Origin: RGIG8244 sp045639325
GTDB lineage: Bacteria; Verrucomicrobiota; Lentisphaeria; Victivallales; UBA1829
NCBI GenBank assembly: GCA_045639325.1
Contig: JAZUCU010000048.1
Coordinates: 1-64,000, forward strand
DNA length: 64,000 bases
Direction: 5' to 3'
Shown: positions 1 through 7,854 of the stretch, one piece after another
Layout: every line of letters starts with the position of its first letter
How positions within the stretch are numbered: position 1 is the first letter of the stretch
Translations under genes and position numbers: made by a program
Notes under the pieces: generated by a model
What the model saw: only the letters and a program-made list of their open reading frames with translations
Told to the model about the DNA's origin: nothing
Databases searched by the model: none

Positions 1-1
1 T

Positions 2-268
2 CATGCACGTCTCGCTTTTTTGCGTTGGTGTAAAGCAGCAGAACGTTCCGAAATTTCAGAAATGAAAACAATGGCAAGAACGATTCGTGACAAACTGGAC
101 GGCATAGTTTCATTTTGGACATTTCGACATATCAGCAATGCTCAAATGGAAGGATTCAATAATAAGATCCGATGGTTGATAAAACAGGCTTATGGCTTCC
201 GAGATTGGGAGTACTTCAAATTGAAAATATATCAATTACCAGAGATATCAAGCACAAAGGAGATTTAG
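2..268 (+). CDS. ISL3-like transposase, C-terminal fragment (cut by window edge)
   Basis: The reading frame is open from the first bases of the window to a TAG at 266-268, so only the last 88 or so codons are visible. The residues IRDKLDGIVSF, then SNAQMEGFNNKIRWLIKQAYG and FRDWEYFKLKIY, resemble the end of ISL3-type (IS204/IS1001/IS1165) DDE transposases, where N-x-x-x-E-G-x-N-N-K-I carries the last catalytic glutamate. Family knowledge gives DNA cut-and-paste as the role. Whether the element is intact cannot be judged because its 5' part lies outside. It ends 35 bp before a tRNA-Ser gene. No inverted terminal repeat was identified after the stop codon. Confidence 0.75.
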   Translation, partial: HARLAFLRWCKAAERSEISEMKTMARTIRDKLDGIVSFWTFRHISNAQMEGFNNKIRWLIKQAYGFRDWEYFKLKIYQLPEISSTKEI

Positions 269-302
269 TTTTATGGAACAAACCGTCGATGAGGCAAAAA
301 AA

Positions 303-390
<88 letters not shown>

Positions 391-410
391 GCAAAAAAAA
401 TACGTGTAGA

Positions 411-439
411 TAAAAAAGCCTGTGCAAAAAACACAGGCT
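411..439 (-). terminator. Rho-independent terminator after tRNA-Leu
   Basis: A perfect 8-bp stem (AGCCTGTG at 417-424 with CACAGGCT at 432-439) is followed on the minus strand by a run of T (positions 416 down to 412). It lies between the two minus-strand tRNA genes, so tRNA-Leu probably ends here and is not co-transcribed with tRNA-Ser. Confidence 0.8.
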
Positions 440-450
440 GAATTGTTAAA

Positions 451-534
451 TGGTGCTCAGAAGAAGACTCGAACTTCCACCCCTCGCGGGACTAGCACCT
501 CAAGCTAGCGCGTCTGCCATTCCGCCATCTGAGC
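451..534 (-). tRNA. tRNA-Leu (anticodon GAG)
   Basis: On the minus strand it starts GCTCAGA and ends TCTGAGC-A-CCA, a complete acceptor stem with encoded CCA. The anticodon stem CTAGC/GCTAG encloses the loop TTGAGGT, giving GAG. It has a class II variable arm (CCCGCGAGGG) and T-loop GTTCGAGTC. Length 84 nt. Confidence 0.95.
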
Positions 535-570
535 AGGTGTTTCACAGATCATATCTGCTAAACATTGCTT

Positions 571-598
571 AATATACACCGGTTTTTTATAAATGCAA
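571..598 (-). promoter_or_regulatory. Sigma-70-type promoter of tRNA-Leu
   Basis: Minus-strand TTGCAT (598-593), a 16-bp spacer and TATATT (576-571), about 37 bp upstream of the tRNA 5' end. The same arrangement (TTGCAA-16-TATATT, TG directly before the -10) precedes the HU gene at 52.7 kb. Confidence 0.6.
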
Positions 599-652
599 GT
601 CGAAAATGAAAAAAAATCGAAAAAATATTTTCTTTTATCCATATCTTTCCAT

Positions 653-681
653 TTGTAAAGGCTTTTTTTCTATGCTATATT
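653..681 (+). promoter_or_regulatory. Promoter of the MATE gene
   Basis: TTGTAA (653-658), 17-bp spacer, TATATT (676-681) with TG one base upstream (extended -10). It lies about 50 bp before the ATG at 732. Confidence 0.6.
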
Positions 682-731
682 AATAGGATATGTAAAAAAT
701 CAATCTTCTTTTATTCACGAGGTTTTATTCT

Positions 732-2123
732 ATGAAAGTTCAACAAAGTGAGTTCCTTTCTCATAATGGTTCCATTCTCGATGTGTTGAAGGTTGCTTTG
801 CCTTTGATCCTTTCGTCATCCTGTCAAGCGATCAATATGTTTTTCGACCGTTTGATGTTGACAAGGTATTCTCAACCGGCAGCGGCAGCCGCAATGACAA
901 GCGGGTTGACCTGTTTTACGATTCAATGTTTCTTTGTCGGTGTCGTGGGATACTGTGGAACATTTGTTGCCCAATATTCCGGAGCCAATAAACCGCATCG
1001 AGTCGGGACTGCGGTATGGCAGGGGATTTTTATGGCGTTAGCAGGTGGAGCGTTTATGGCATTGATGTGTTTATTTGCGCCTTATCTGTTTCAATCATTG
1101 GGGCATCCGCCGGCGGTGGCGGAGCAGGAAATTTTATATTTCCGTTATCTTGCCCTGGGTTCTGTTGTATTTTTATTGCTTCAGGCATTGTCCTGTTTCT
1201 GGAGCGGGCGTGGTAAAACGACTGTAGTTTTATTGATTTCCATTTTTGTAACGCTGTTGAATTTGCCATTGAATTACATGATGATCTATGGGAAATGGGG
1301 TTGTCCGGAAATGGGTACTACGGGTGCTGCGTTGGCAACGGTTACTGCGGCATTTGGCGGATTGCTCATTTATTTATTCGGATTTTTCATGTTAAAGAGC
1401 TCCCGGCGTCACTTTATGACGTTATCTCATATTATTGATTGGAAAATGTTCAAAGGGTTACTGCGTTTCGGTTCGCCTAATGGGATCCAGTTATTTGTTG
1501 ACCTTGCGGCGTTCAATGTTTTTGTGATTCTGATTTCCATGTATGGCGTACATGAGCAGGAAGCATGCAGTATTGTATTCGGAATCAATAACGTGGCATT
1601 CTGTCCCATCATGGGGATCGGCATGACGACTTCGATTCTGGTTGGACAATGCATTGGTGCACAGGATATACATCATGCGAAGAAATCGGTCCGCAGTGCG
1701 CGTAATCTGATGATTATATATATGACCTTGATGATTATATTATTTACGGTATTTTCCGATTTTGTATTGGCGCCGTTCCAGCGTGCAGGAGATGTCTCGC
1801 AGCTGGAAGTGATGCGTCTTGCCAAAATCATGTTATATTTTATTGCCGCTTATTTGTTCGGCGATGGTTTGGTGTTGGTATACAGTAACGCCATTCGAGG
1901 GGCGGGAGATACCAAGTTTATGATGTGGCTGACGGGAATTTTATGTTGGGGCGGATTTGCATTACCCAGTTTTATCTTCTGGTATTGCGGATTCTCAGTA
2001 TGGTATTTGTGGGGGACTCTGACGGTTTATGTTCTGTTGTTCGGCGCGGCATGTTACATGCGTTATCGTGGTGGAAAATGGACGCGTATGAGTGTGATTG
2101 AGCCGGAAGCGTTGGAAGATTGA
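732..2123 (+). CDS. MATE family cation/drug antiporter
   Basis: A 463-residue polytopic inner-membrane protein with about twelve hydrophobic segments in two halves, as in NorM/DinF-type multidrug and toxin extrusion proteins, which expel organic cations in exchange for Na+ or H+. Features seen: N-terminal region with LPLILSSSCQAINMFFDRLML (the usual P and D/E-x-x-M-x-x pattern of the first helix), the internal repeat with SPNGIQLFVDLAAFN, and the late motif AIRGAGDTKFMMW, which matches the conserved RGxGDT of the family. Length is normal. It has its own promoter (653-681), and a LacI-type regulator starts 20 bp after its stop, so the two are probably one transcript. The substrate cannot be told from the sequence. 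Confidence 0.9.
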   Translation: MKVQQSEFLSHNGSILDVLKVALPLILSSSCQAINMFFDRLMLTRYSQPAAAAAMTSGLTCFTIQCFFVGVVGYCGTFVAQYSGANKPHRVGTAVWQGIFMALAGGAFMALMCLFAPYLFQSLGHPPAVAEQEILYFRYLALGSVVFLLLQALSCFWSGRGKTTVVLLISIFVTLLNLPLNYMMIYGKWGCPEMGTTGAALATVTAAFGGLLIYLFGFFMLKSSRRHFMTLSHIIDWKMFKGLLRFGSPNGIQLFVDLAAFNVFVILISMYGVHEQEACSIVFGINNVAFCPIMGIGMTTSILVGQCIGAQDIHHAKKSVRSARNLMIIYMTLMIILFTVFSDFVLAPFQRAGDVSQLEVMRLAKIMLYFIAAYLFGDGLVLVYSNAIRGAGDTKFMMWLTGILCWGGFALPSFIFWYCGFSVWYLWGTLTVYVLLFGAACYMRYRGGKWTRMSVIEPEALED

Positions 2124-2143
2124 ATTGAAACGGAGCAAGCGCC

Positions 2144-3115
2144 GTGAACAAGCAGCGTATATCCATGCGATCCATCGCCAAAGAACTGAATATCAGTGCG
2201 ATGACGCTGTATCGGGTGATCAACAATGCGCCTGGAGTGAGTGTAGCTACGCGGAAACGGGTTGTTGCGGCGTTGGATAAAGCGGGTGTGTTTCAATCCC
2301 GCAGTTCGGAACCGCAGACGGTTGTGTTTGATATTCAGGATGATCCATACAAAAAGAATCTTGCATTTTCTTTGTTGGGCAAGATATCGAATCAGAACTA
2401 TAATATCCAGATTGCAGATCACCGGAAATCCCGGAGTGCTTTTCTGCGGATGATTGCGGGTGCACAGACGGTAATTTTCTTTTCTTCGCCTTCTGCGGAA
2501 ACGGTTCGAGAAGTGAAAGAGGAGAATCCGGATGTTTTCTGTATCAATGTTTCCGGTGGGAGCGATGGCGATATTGTAATCGGGATGCACAATTTTCTCG
2601 GCGGGCGCATTGCGGCGGAACATTTGTATAAAAACGGACACCGGAATGTGGCATTGGTGACGATTCCGATTGAGCCGACCCAGCTGGACCGGCACAAAAG
2701 TTTTATTGGGGAAATGTCCGTCCTGGCTCCGAAAAGCAAAGTGCATGTATTATTTCTTCATAACTGGAATACATTGAAACGCAAAATTCTTCATCTTGTG
2801 CAAGATAAGGGTATTACAGCAATTTTTGCGACATGTGGTTACATTGCCTATCAACTGCAGCGATATCTGCTGGAAAACGGGATTCGGATTCCGGAGCAGG
2901 TGAGTTTGCTTTCTTATGATTTTCCGCAGGATATGAGGGAAGAATATCCTTTTGAATTGGATACGATTGGAGTTGATCTGGATCAGATTGTGAGGATGGC
3001 GGCATATTATCTCCGCCATCGACCGGTGAAAGATATGCCGATTGCCTATCAATGTTACGTTGTTCCGGAGCTTGAGATCCACGGCACGGTACGCCCTGTT
3101 TCGGTAAAAAAATAA
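2144..3115 (+). CDS. LacI family transcriptional regulator
   Basis: A 323-residue protein with an N-terminal LacI-type helix-turn-helix (about residues 5-50: SMRSIAKELNISAMTLYRVI, then VSVATRKRVVAALDKAG) followed by a periplasmic-binding-protein-like sensor domain (AAEHLYKNGHRNVALVTIPI is the typical hinge-strand region; GIRIPEQVSLLSYDF is the usual late motif). The start is GTG at 2144, preceded by GGAGCAAG. The family binds palindromic operators and responds to a sugar or nucleoside, but the ligand is unknown. Its short distance from the MATE gene suggests that it may control it. No clear LacI-type operator was seen near 650-700. Confidence 0.88.
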   Translation: MNKQRISMRSIAKELNISAMTLYRVINNAPGVSVATRKRVVAALDKAGVFQSRSSEPQTVVFDIQDDPYKKNLAFSLLGKISNQNYNIQIADHRKSRSAFLRMIAGAQTVIFFSSPSAETVREVKEENPDVFCINVSGGSDGDIVIGMHNFLGGRIAAEHLYKNGHRNVALVTIPIEPTQLDRHKSFIGEMSVLAPKSKVHVLFLHNWNTLKRKILHLVQDKGITAIFATCGYIAYQLQRYLLENGIRIPEQVSLLSYDFPQDMREEYPFELDTIGVDLDQIVRMAAYYLRHRPVKDMPIAYQCYVVPELEIHGTVRPVSVKK

Positions 3116-3481
3116 ACATTAAAAAATCGGACAAATTTGCGGTAGTATCTTCTCTGTGTTCAAAGTCGTACTGTTTTTGTTTATTCCGGCGTTAAAATAT
3201 TGTAAAAATAAGATTTTCTATTTGACATTACCCTTTTTTATGTTATATTAGAGTTGGTTTACCGTATACAGAAGTCTCCGCGTGGAGTATTTTTATGCGG
3301 ACTTTGCGTATCATTGGCAGTAGGAAGTATGGTTGTAAGTTATGCTGAATCGACAGAATGGAAGAGAGCCGGTTTGGTTCCACGTGGATCAGAGTTGGAA
3401 ATCAGAGTTTTGCAGTCATGCCACTGTTGATGGGGAAAGTGCAGAATGTGGTTTGTAACGATTTGAAAATGAGAGGTAAAA
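3116..3481 (+). other. Intergenic region with promoter and long leader of the polysaccharide operon
   Basis: No gene is visible in these 366 bases. They hold a strong promoter (3222-3249) and then about 225 nt of untranslated leader before the CBS-GNAT gene. The leader contains a small hairpin (CTCC 3276-3279 with GGAG 3284-3287, nested in AAGTC/GACTT pairing). No ops/JUMPStart sequence was found. Confidence 0.5.
3222..3249 (+). promoter_or_regulatory. Promoter of the surface-polysaccharide operon
   Basis: TTGACA (3222-3227), 16-bp spacer, TATATT (3244-3249) with TG one base upstream (extended -10). It is the only strong promoter seen before the run of co-directional genes from 3.5 to 18.0 kb. 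Confidence 0.65.
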
Positions 3482-4306
3482 ATGTCACTGAGTGAAGAAA
3501 AACAACAAATTCTGATTACAGCGAATTTTACGATACGGGAAGCCTTGCAACGTTTGTGTATTTCCAGCAAGCGAGTCTTGTTTGTGACGGAAGGGACCAT
3601 ATTCAAAGGAACGTTAAATGACGGTGACATCCGCCGATATCTTTTGAAGAATGGCAAGTTGGATGATCCGGTATCTGCAGCGGCAAATTATCATGCAAAA
3701 TTTCTTTTCACGACGGAGCGTGGAAAAGCCCGTCGTTTTCTGTGGGAAAACAACATCAATGCGGTGCCGATCGTAGATGAGGACATGAACATTGAGGATA
3801 TTGTATTCCTTCATGAGTCCGTGGAATTGGATAAAGTATCCATTCGCCAGTTGAAAAATGAAGACCTTTCGATGGTTCTTGAATTTTTCGATCAGATGGC
3901 AGGAGATACCCGTGCCATGTTCAACCGTGGTGATATCAATCGCATCCGTGTGATTGAACATCTGGGGCGTCAGCAGGATGATAATCAGATTCATTTTGCG
4001 GCAGTTGTCAAGAATGAAGACGGCTCGGAAAAGATGGTAGGTTATGTATTCTTGTGGGACACGCACACATTGATCCCCTGGCTCGGGATTTGTATCCGGG
4101 AAGATTGGAAAGGGAATCATCTGGGGCGCATTTTATTGGAATTTCTGGATAAATATGCAAAAGAGCAGTCTTACGGCGGCTTGATGCTGACCACGGTTCC
4201 GGCGAACGTCCGGGCTCATTCTCTGTATACCCGGATGGGATTTGAGTATTTTGGTGTTTATCCGGACAGTGAATTTCTATACATCAAGCGTTTTAAGAAG
4301 AATTGA
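3482..4306 (+). CDS. CBS-domain pair fused to a GNAT N-acetyltransferase
   Basis: 274 residues. About residues 1-115 form two CBS-like units (GTIFKGTLNDGDIRRYLL and INAVPIVDEDMNIEDIV), which in other proteins bind adenine nucleotides. About 118-274 are a GNAT fold (VSIRQLKNEDLSMVLEFF at its start, IREDWKGNHLGRILLEFL as the acetyl-CoA loop, NVRAHSLYTRMGFEYFGVY at the end). It starts after GAGGTAAAA at 3474-3481. CBS units occur at the head of nucleotidyltransferases in legionaminate loci and GNAT enzymes make N-acetylated nonulosonates, so acetylation of an amino sugar in the glycan made by this operon is likely. That role is inference. CBS and GNAT in one chain is uncommon. Confidence 0.75.
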   Translation: MSLSEEKQQILITANFTIREALQRLCISSKRVLFVTEGTIFKGTLNDGDIRRYLLKNGKLDDPVSAAANYHAKFLFTTERGKARRFLWENNINAVPIVDEDMNIEDIVFLHESVELDKVSIRQLKNEDLSMVLEFFDQMAGDTRAMFNRGDINRIRVIEHLGRQQDDNQIHFAAVVKNEDGSEKMVGYVFLWDTHTLIPWLGICIREDWKGNHLGRILLEFLDKYAKEQSYGGLMLTTVPANVRAHSLYTRMGFEYFGVYPDSEFLYIKRFKKN

Positions 4307-4323
4307 GAAAGAAAGGAAAACTT

Positions 4324-4764
4324 ATGTTGCGTTACAAATCAACAGGCGAAGTGCACAAAGACTTTCATGGTTTGACCTGTGCAACGTTGCATTATCTGAT
4401 CGATCAATATGGTCATGAAGCGATGGAAACAGTGATTCGCAAGACTGCGCAGGAAGTTTATAAAACGATTCATGAAGCGTTGAAAGCCGGCGATACTGCG
4501 GAATTGGAAGAATACTGGGCATATTATCTGGATCGTGAGAATGGGGAATTCAGCATTGAGAAGACGGAAGATTCCATCCGGCTGATTGTGAAGAATTGCC
4601 CGGCATTGCAGCATCTGGTAAAATTGGAACAGCAACCGGATCATATTCTTTGTGAAGCGACTGCGCTTTTCAATACTGCGCTTACGGAAGGTTCACCGTT
4701 TGAAAGTACATTGGAAGAAACGGGAACATTTTCCTGCATTCAAACCTTGAAAAGAAAGGCATAA
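4324..4764 (+). CDS. Unknown protein, paralogue of the next gene (lacks its Cys cluster)
   Basis: 146 residues, soluble, mainly helical. ATG at 4324 is chosen because AGAAAGGAAAA lies just upstream; an in-frame earlier start at 4303 has no such site. It aligns by eye with its downstream neighbour: a YW pair (EEYWAYY against YEYWEHI), then RENGEF/EENCDM, then a CP-L element (Cys92). It stops short of the cysteine cluster of the neighbour. It vaguely resembles the L-2-amino-thiazoline-4-carboxylic acid hydrolase-like family, at low certainty. No function is assigned. It lies between a sugar acetyltransferase and NeuB, four bases from its paralogue, so the two may form a heteromer in nonulosonate synthesis. 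Confidence 0.6.
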   Translation: MLRYKSTGEVHKDFHGLTCATLHYLIDQYGHEAMETVIRKTAQEVYKTIHEALKAGDTAELEEYWAYYLDRENGEFSIEKTEDSIRLIVKNCPALQHLVKLEQQPDHILCEATALFNTALTEGSPFESTLEETGTFSCIQTLKRKA

Positions 4765-4767
4765 GCG

Positions 4768-5259
4768 ATGATTCCGAGTGACCATTTTGTCCGTTTCTAC
4801 AATGAAGTTTTCAAACTCATCGCGGAAAAGGGGGATGCGGAAATGAAGAAATATTACGACCGTGTTTCCAAAAATCAGGAATATCACTGCCTTGAGCTTT
4901 TTCAGCAGAAAGGTCTGCAGGGCATGTATGAATATTGGGAACATATCCGCATTGAAGAAAATTGTGATATGGTAAACCGGCTGGAAGACGGATGTTATTC
5001 TTTTGAATTTTTCTCCTGTCCGAGTCTTTCCAAAGCGGTGGATAACGATGCGGGGCCGTGTCCGGAGTATTGTAATCATTGTCCGGGCTGGATTATGCCG
5101 CTGATGACAAAGTCCGGCGTTTATGCGGTGTACAATCTGATTGACCGCAAGGAACCCCGTTGTGAGATGTATGTGTATACGGATAAAGAACGTGCAGCTG
5201 CGAAAGCGTCTGAATTGACTGAAAAATACGGATCCGATGTGATTCTTACAAATTTTTGA
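4768..5259 (+). CDS. Unknown Cys-rich protein, paralogue of the previous gene
   Basis: 163 residues with no signal or membrane segment. It carries Cys84 (FSCPSL) and a cluster C98-P-E-Y-C102-N-H-C105, which could bind a metal or supply a catalytic thiol. The first 90 residues align with the preceding protein (YEYWEHI, ED-C-S, SCPSL). The start ATG at 4768 follows AAAGAAAGG. Possible distant family: L-2-amino-thiazoline-4-carboxylic acid hydrolase-like, not certain. Being directly upstream of neuB (14 bp), it may make or condition a precursor of the nonulosonic acid. This is inference from position only. Confidence 0.6.
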   Translation: MIPSDHFVRFYNEVFKLIAEKGDAEMKKYYDRVSKNQEYHCLELFQQKGLQGMYEYWEHIRIEENCDMVNRLEDGCYSFEFFSCPSLSKAVDNDAGPCPEYCNHCPGWIMPLMTKSGVYAVYNLIDRKEPRCEMYVYTDKERAAAKASELTEKYGSDVILTNF

Positions 5260-5273
5260 TTTGAGGAACAGAG

Positions 5274-6299
5274 ATGAGCGAAAAAAAATCATGCATTATC
5301 ATTGCTGAGGCAGGCGTGAATCACAACGGTGATCTCGCCATGGCGAAAGAATTGATTAAAGCTGCCGCAGAAGCCGGGGCGGATTATGTGAAATTTCAGA
5401 CATTCACGACCGAGAAACTGGTGACGAAAACGGCGCGTCAGGCTGCGTATCAGAAAAAGAATCTGCAGAGTGAAGGCGATGACAGTCAGTACACCATGCT
5501 GAAGAAACTGGAATTGAGCCGGGAAGATCATTATGAACTGATCAAGACCTGCGATTATTACGGCATCAAATTCCTCTCTACCGCGTTTGACAACGAAAAC
5601 CTGCTGTTCCTGATCAATGAACTGGAATTGGATTACATCAAGATTCCTTCCGGCGAAATGACAAACTATCCTTATCTGAAAGTGGCAGCCAGTCTGAATA
5701 AACCGATTATTCTTTCCACCGGTATGGCGACACTTGAGGAAATTGTTGAGAGCGTGAATCTGCTGTTCCAGCTGGGGGTGAAAAAAGAAAATCTGTATGT
5801 ATTGCATTGTACTACGGAATACCCCGCCCTTGTTTCCGAAGTCAATCTCAAAGCAATGGATACGATTGCGGAAGCGACCGGCTGCAAAGTCGGGTATTCC
5901 GACCACACCATGGGGATTGATGTTTCTGTTGCTGCGGCAGCCCGTGGTGCGACGGTTGTGGAAAAACACTTTACACTCGACCGTACTCTGCCGGGTCCTG
6001 ACCATCCGGCATCATTGGAACCGGAAGAGTTGAAACGGCTTGTGATTGCAATCCGCAATGTACAGCGTGCGATTGGAGATGGCATCAAGCAGCCTGCCAG
6101 TGAACGTGAACGCGGGAACCGGGCGGCGGCGCGTAAGAGTATTGTTGCTGCATGTCCGATTCGTGCGGGAGAAGTATTCACGGAAGAAAATTTGACCACG
6201 AAGCGTCCCGGGACGGGGATTTCTCCCATGCGCTGGCCTGAAATTGTGGGCAAAGTTGCGACCCGTGATTATGAAGAAAACCAGTTGATTGAGTTGTGA
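5274..6299 (+). CDS. neuB: N-acetylneuraminate (nonulosonate) synthase
   Basis: 341 residues, the usual NeuB length. N-terminal TIM barrel: IIAEAGVNHNGDLAMAKELI, ADYVKFQTF, IPSGEMTNYPYLK, ILSTGMATLEEI, LHCTTEYPA, VGYSDHTMGIDVSVAAAARGA, VVEKHFTLDRTLPGPDHPAS. C-terminal SAF/antifreeze-like domain from about residue 280 (ARKSIVAACPIRAGEVFTEENL, RPGTGISP). The family condenses phosphoenolpyruvate with ManNAc, or with a related 6-deoxy amino sugar, to give sialic, legionaminic or pseudaminic acid. The exact sugar cannot be told here, and no NeuC or LegB/C homologue lies in the window. SD GAGGAA precedes ATG 5274. Confidence 0.93.
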   Translation: MSEKKSCIIIAEAGVNHNGDLAMAKELIKAAAEAGADYVKFQTFTTEKLVTKTARQAAYQKKNLQSEGDDSQYTMLKKLELSREDHYELIKTCDYYGIKFLSTAFDNENLLFLINELELDYIKIPSGEMTNYPYLKVAASLNKPIILSTGMATLEEIVESVNLLFQLGVKKENLYVLHCTTEYPALVSEVNLKAMDTIAEATGCKVGYSDHTMGIDVSVAAAARGATVVEKHFTLDRTLPGPDHPASLEPEELKRLVIAIRNVQRAIGDGIKQPASERERGNRAAARKSIVAACPIRAGEVFTEENLTTKRPGTGISPMRWPEIVGKVATRDYEENQLIEL

Positions 6300-6314
6300 G
6301 GATAGAGGTTGACT

Positions 6315-7019
6315 ATGACATTACCAGTAATTCAAGCATGGATTTTTGTCCGTTCCGGTTCCATTCGTTTTGCAGAAAGAAATTCTCAGCTTTTGAATGG
6401 GAAGCCGTTGATTGATTATACAATTGAAGCAGCAAAAAAATCCCGTTATATTAAAGATGTTTTTGTTTCAACAGACAGTCCGGAAATTGCTGCAATTGCA
6501 GAACAGTACGGTGCAATTGTGCCGTTTTTGCGTCCTGCTGAATTGTCCACGGATATGACTCCGGTTCAATTGGCATGGAAGCATGCGGTTGAATGGAATC
6601 GTCAGCAGACAGAATTTCCCAAAATGGATATTATGGTATCTCTGCCGATGACGGTTCCCATGCGAACTGCGGATGAGATCACGCAGGCGATCGACTTGTA
6701 TATGGAAGGCAATTGTGATTCCGTGATTGCGGTAACGAGAAGCAACCGTCATCCGGCGTATGACATGGTATATTTGCAGGGTGATGACGCCAGTCTGGTT
6801 TTACCGAATGATGATCCTTTTGCGCGGAAACGAGTTTCTGAGGTCTATGATATTACCAATATGCTGCATGTTTGCAGTGCGGATGCGGCAGTGGAGCATA
6901 AGAACTATTTGAGCAAGAGAACCAAAGCAATTATTGTTCCGTTGGAACACAGTTTTGATATTCGTACAAAATGGGATTTCAAGCTGGCGGAAATGATGTT
7001 AAAGGAAAATGTAAAATGA
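6315..7019 (+). CDS. NeuA-type cytidylyltransferase paralogue with altered nucleotide-binding loop
   Basis: 234 residues with the fold of CMP-sialate synthases: LNGKPLIDYTIEAAKKS, DVFVSTDSPEIAAIAEQYGA, VSLPMTVPMRTADEITQAI, SVIAVTRSNRHPAYDMVY. The usual IPARxGSKxxxxKN loop is here F11-V-R13-S-G-S16-I17-R-F-A-E-R-N23: the arginine and serines remain, but the lysine after GS is Ile and the K before N is Arg. Compare the intact loop of the next gene. The LQPT element is also changed (SLPMTVP). It may use another sugar or nucleotide, be a regulatory partner of the next protein, or have lost activity. ATG 6315 is chosen over TTG 6309 because GATAGAGG precedes it. It overlaps the next gene as ATGA. 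Confidence 0.8.
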   Translation: MTLPVIQAWIFVRSGSIRFAERNSQLLNGKPLIDYTIEAAKKSRYIKDVFVSTDSPEIAAIAEQYGAIVPFLRPAELSTDMTPVQLAWKHAVEWNRQQTEFPKMDIMVSLPMTVPMRTADEITQAIDLYMEGNCDSVIAVTRSNRHPAYDMVYLQGDDASLVLPNDDPFARKRVSEVYDITNMLHVCSADAAVEHKNYLSKRTKAIIVPLEHSFDIRTKWDFKLAEMMLKENVK

Positions 7020-7714
7020 AAATTCTTGCAATCATACCTGCCCGTTCCGGTTCAAAGGGTTTGAAAGATAAAAATATCAAGCCTTTGTGTGGTTTGCCCC
7101 TGTGTGCGTATACCATCAATGCGGCGAAAGAATCCGGAATTTTTGATGAAATCCACTTTTCCACCGATTCGGAGCAGTATGCCGAAATTGCAAAACAATA
7201 TGGAGCTTCGGTGCCGTTTCTGCGCGATGCTTCTCTGGCGACTGATACGGCTTCGACATGGGATGTGATCAAGGCCGTTATTGCCCGCTATAAAGAGAAT
7301 GGCAAGTCGTTTGATGCAGCCATGTTGTTGCAGCCGACCACGCCATTCCGTGACAGCCGGGATATTCGCAATGCTTACGACCTTATGTGTGAAAAAAATG
7401 CTCAGGCAATTGTTTCGGTTACGGAACCTGCACATTCCCCGGTTTTGTGTGCGGAGCTGCCGGAAGATGGGAATATGGAAGTTTACCATCATAAAATGAA
7501 AAATTTGATTGCCCGTCAGCAGTTGAAACCTCAAGTTACTTTGAATGGGGCGATTTATTTCTTCCGTGTTGAGCATTTGCTGACCAGAAGTGATATTTAT
7601 GAGTGCGGCTGTTATGCATATCACATGCCGCGGGAACGTTCTTATGACATTGATACACCGTTGGATTTTCAGCAGGCAGAATTTATGCTTCAGGAGCAGT
7701 TGAAGGAGAAATAA
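7016..7714 (+). CDS. neuA: CMP-nonulosonate (acylneuraminate) cytidylyltransferase
   Basis: 232 residues with the complete signature IIPARSGSKGLKDKNIKPLCG (residues 6-26), FSTDSEQYAEIAKQYGA, LLQPTTPFRDSRDIRNAYD, QAIVSVTEPAHSPVL and NGAIYFFRVEHL, ending with YDIDTPLDFQQAEFML. This matches NeuA/LegF/PseF-type enzymes that activate nonulosonic acids with CTP. It starts inside the stop codon of its paralogue (ATGA overlap), so the two are translationally coupled. It presumably activates the NeuB product for the transferases downstream. Confidence 0.92.
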   Translation: MKILAIIPARSGSKGLKDKNIKPLCGLPLCAYTINAAKESGIFDEIHFSTDSEQYAEIAKQYGASVPFLRDASLATDTASTWDVIKAVIARYKENGKSFDAAMLLQPTTPFRDSRDIRNAYDLMCEKNAQAIVSVTEPAHSPVLCAELPEDGNMEVYHHKMKNLIARQQLKPQVTLNGAIYFFRVEHLLTRSDIYECGCYAYHMPRERSYDIDTPLDFQQAEFMLQEQLKEK

Positions 7715-7854
7715 TTGATATGACAGCCATACAATCACAAATGACTTTGAAACGGGTAGAACATTGTGGTTGTCTGTGGATTTTCGGTCTGGAGATAAAG
7801 AGGACAGAATAGAAAAGAAATGTTGTTATCAACATAATAAGAGCTTTGATTGAC

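Noticed and set aside
3130..3150. GCGGTAG resembling an ops element of polysaccharide operons
   Set aside because: It lies upstream of the only good promoter and lacks the rest of ops/JUMPStart, so it would not be transcribed.
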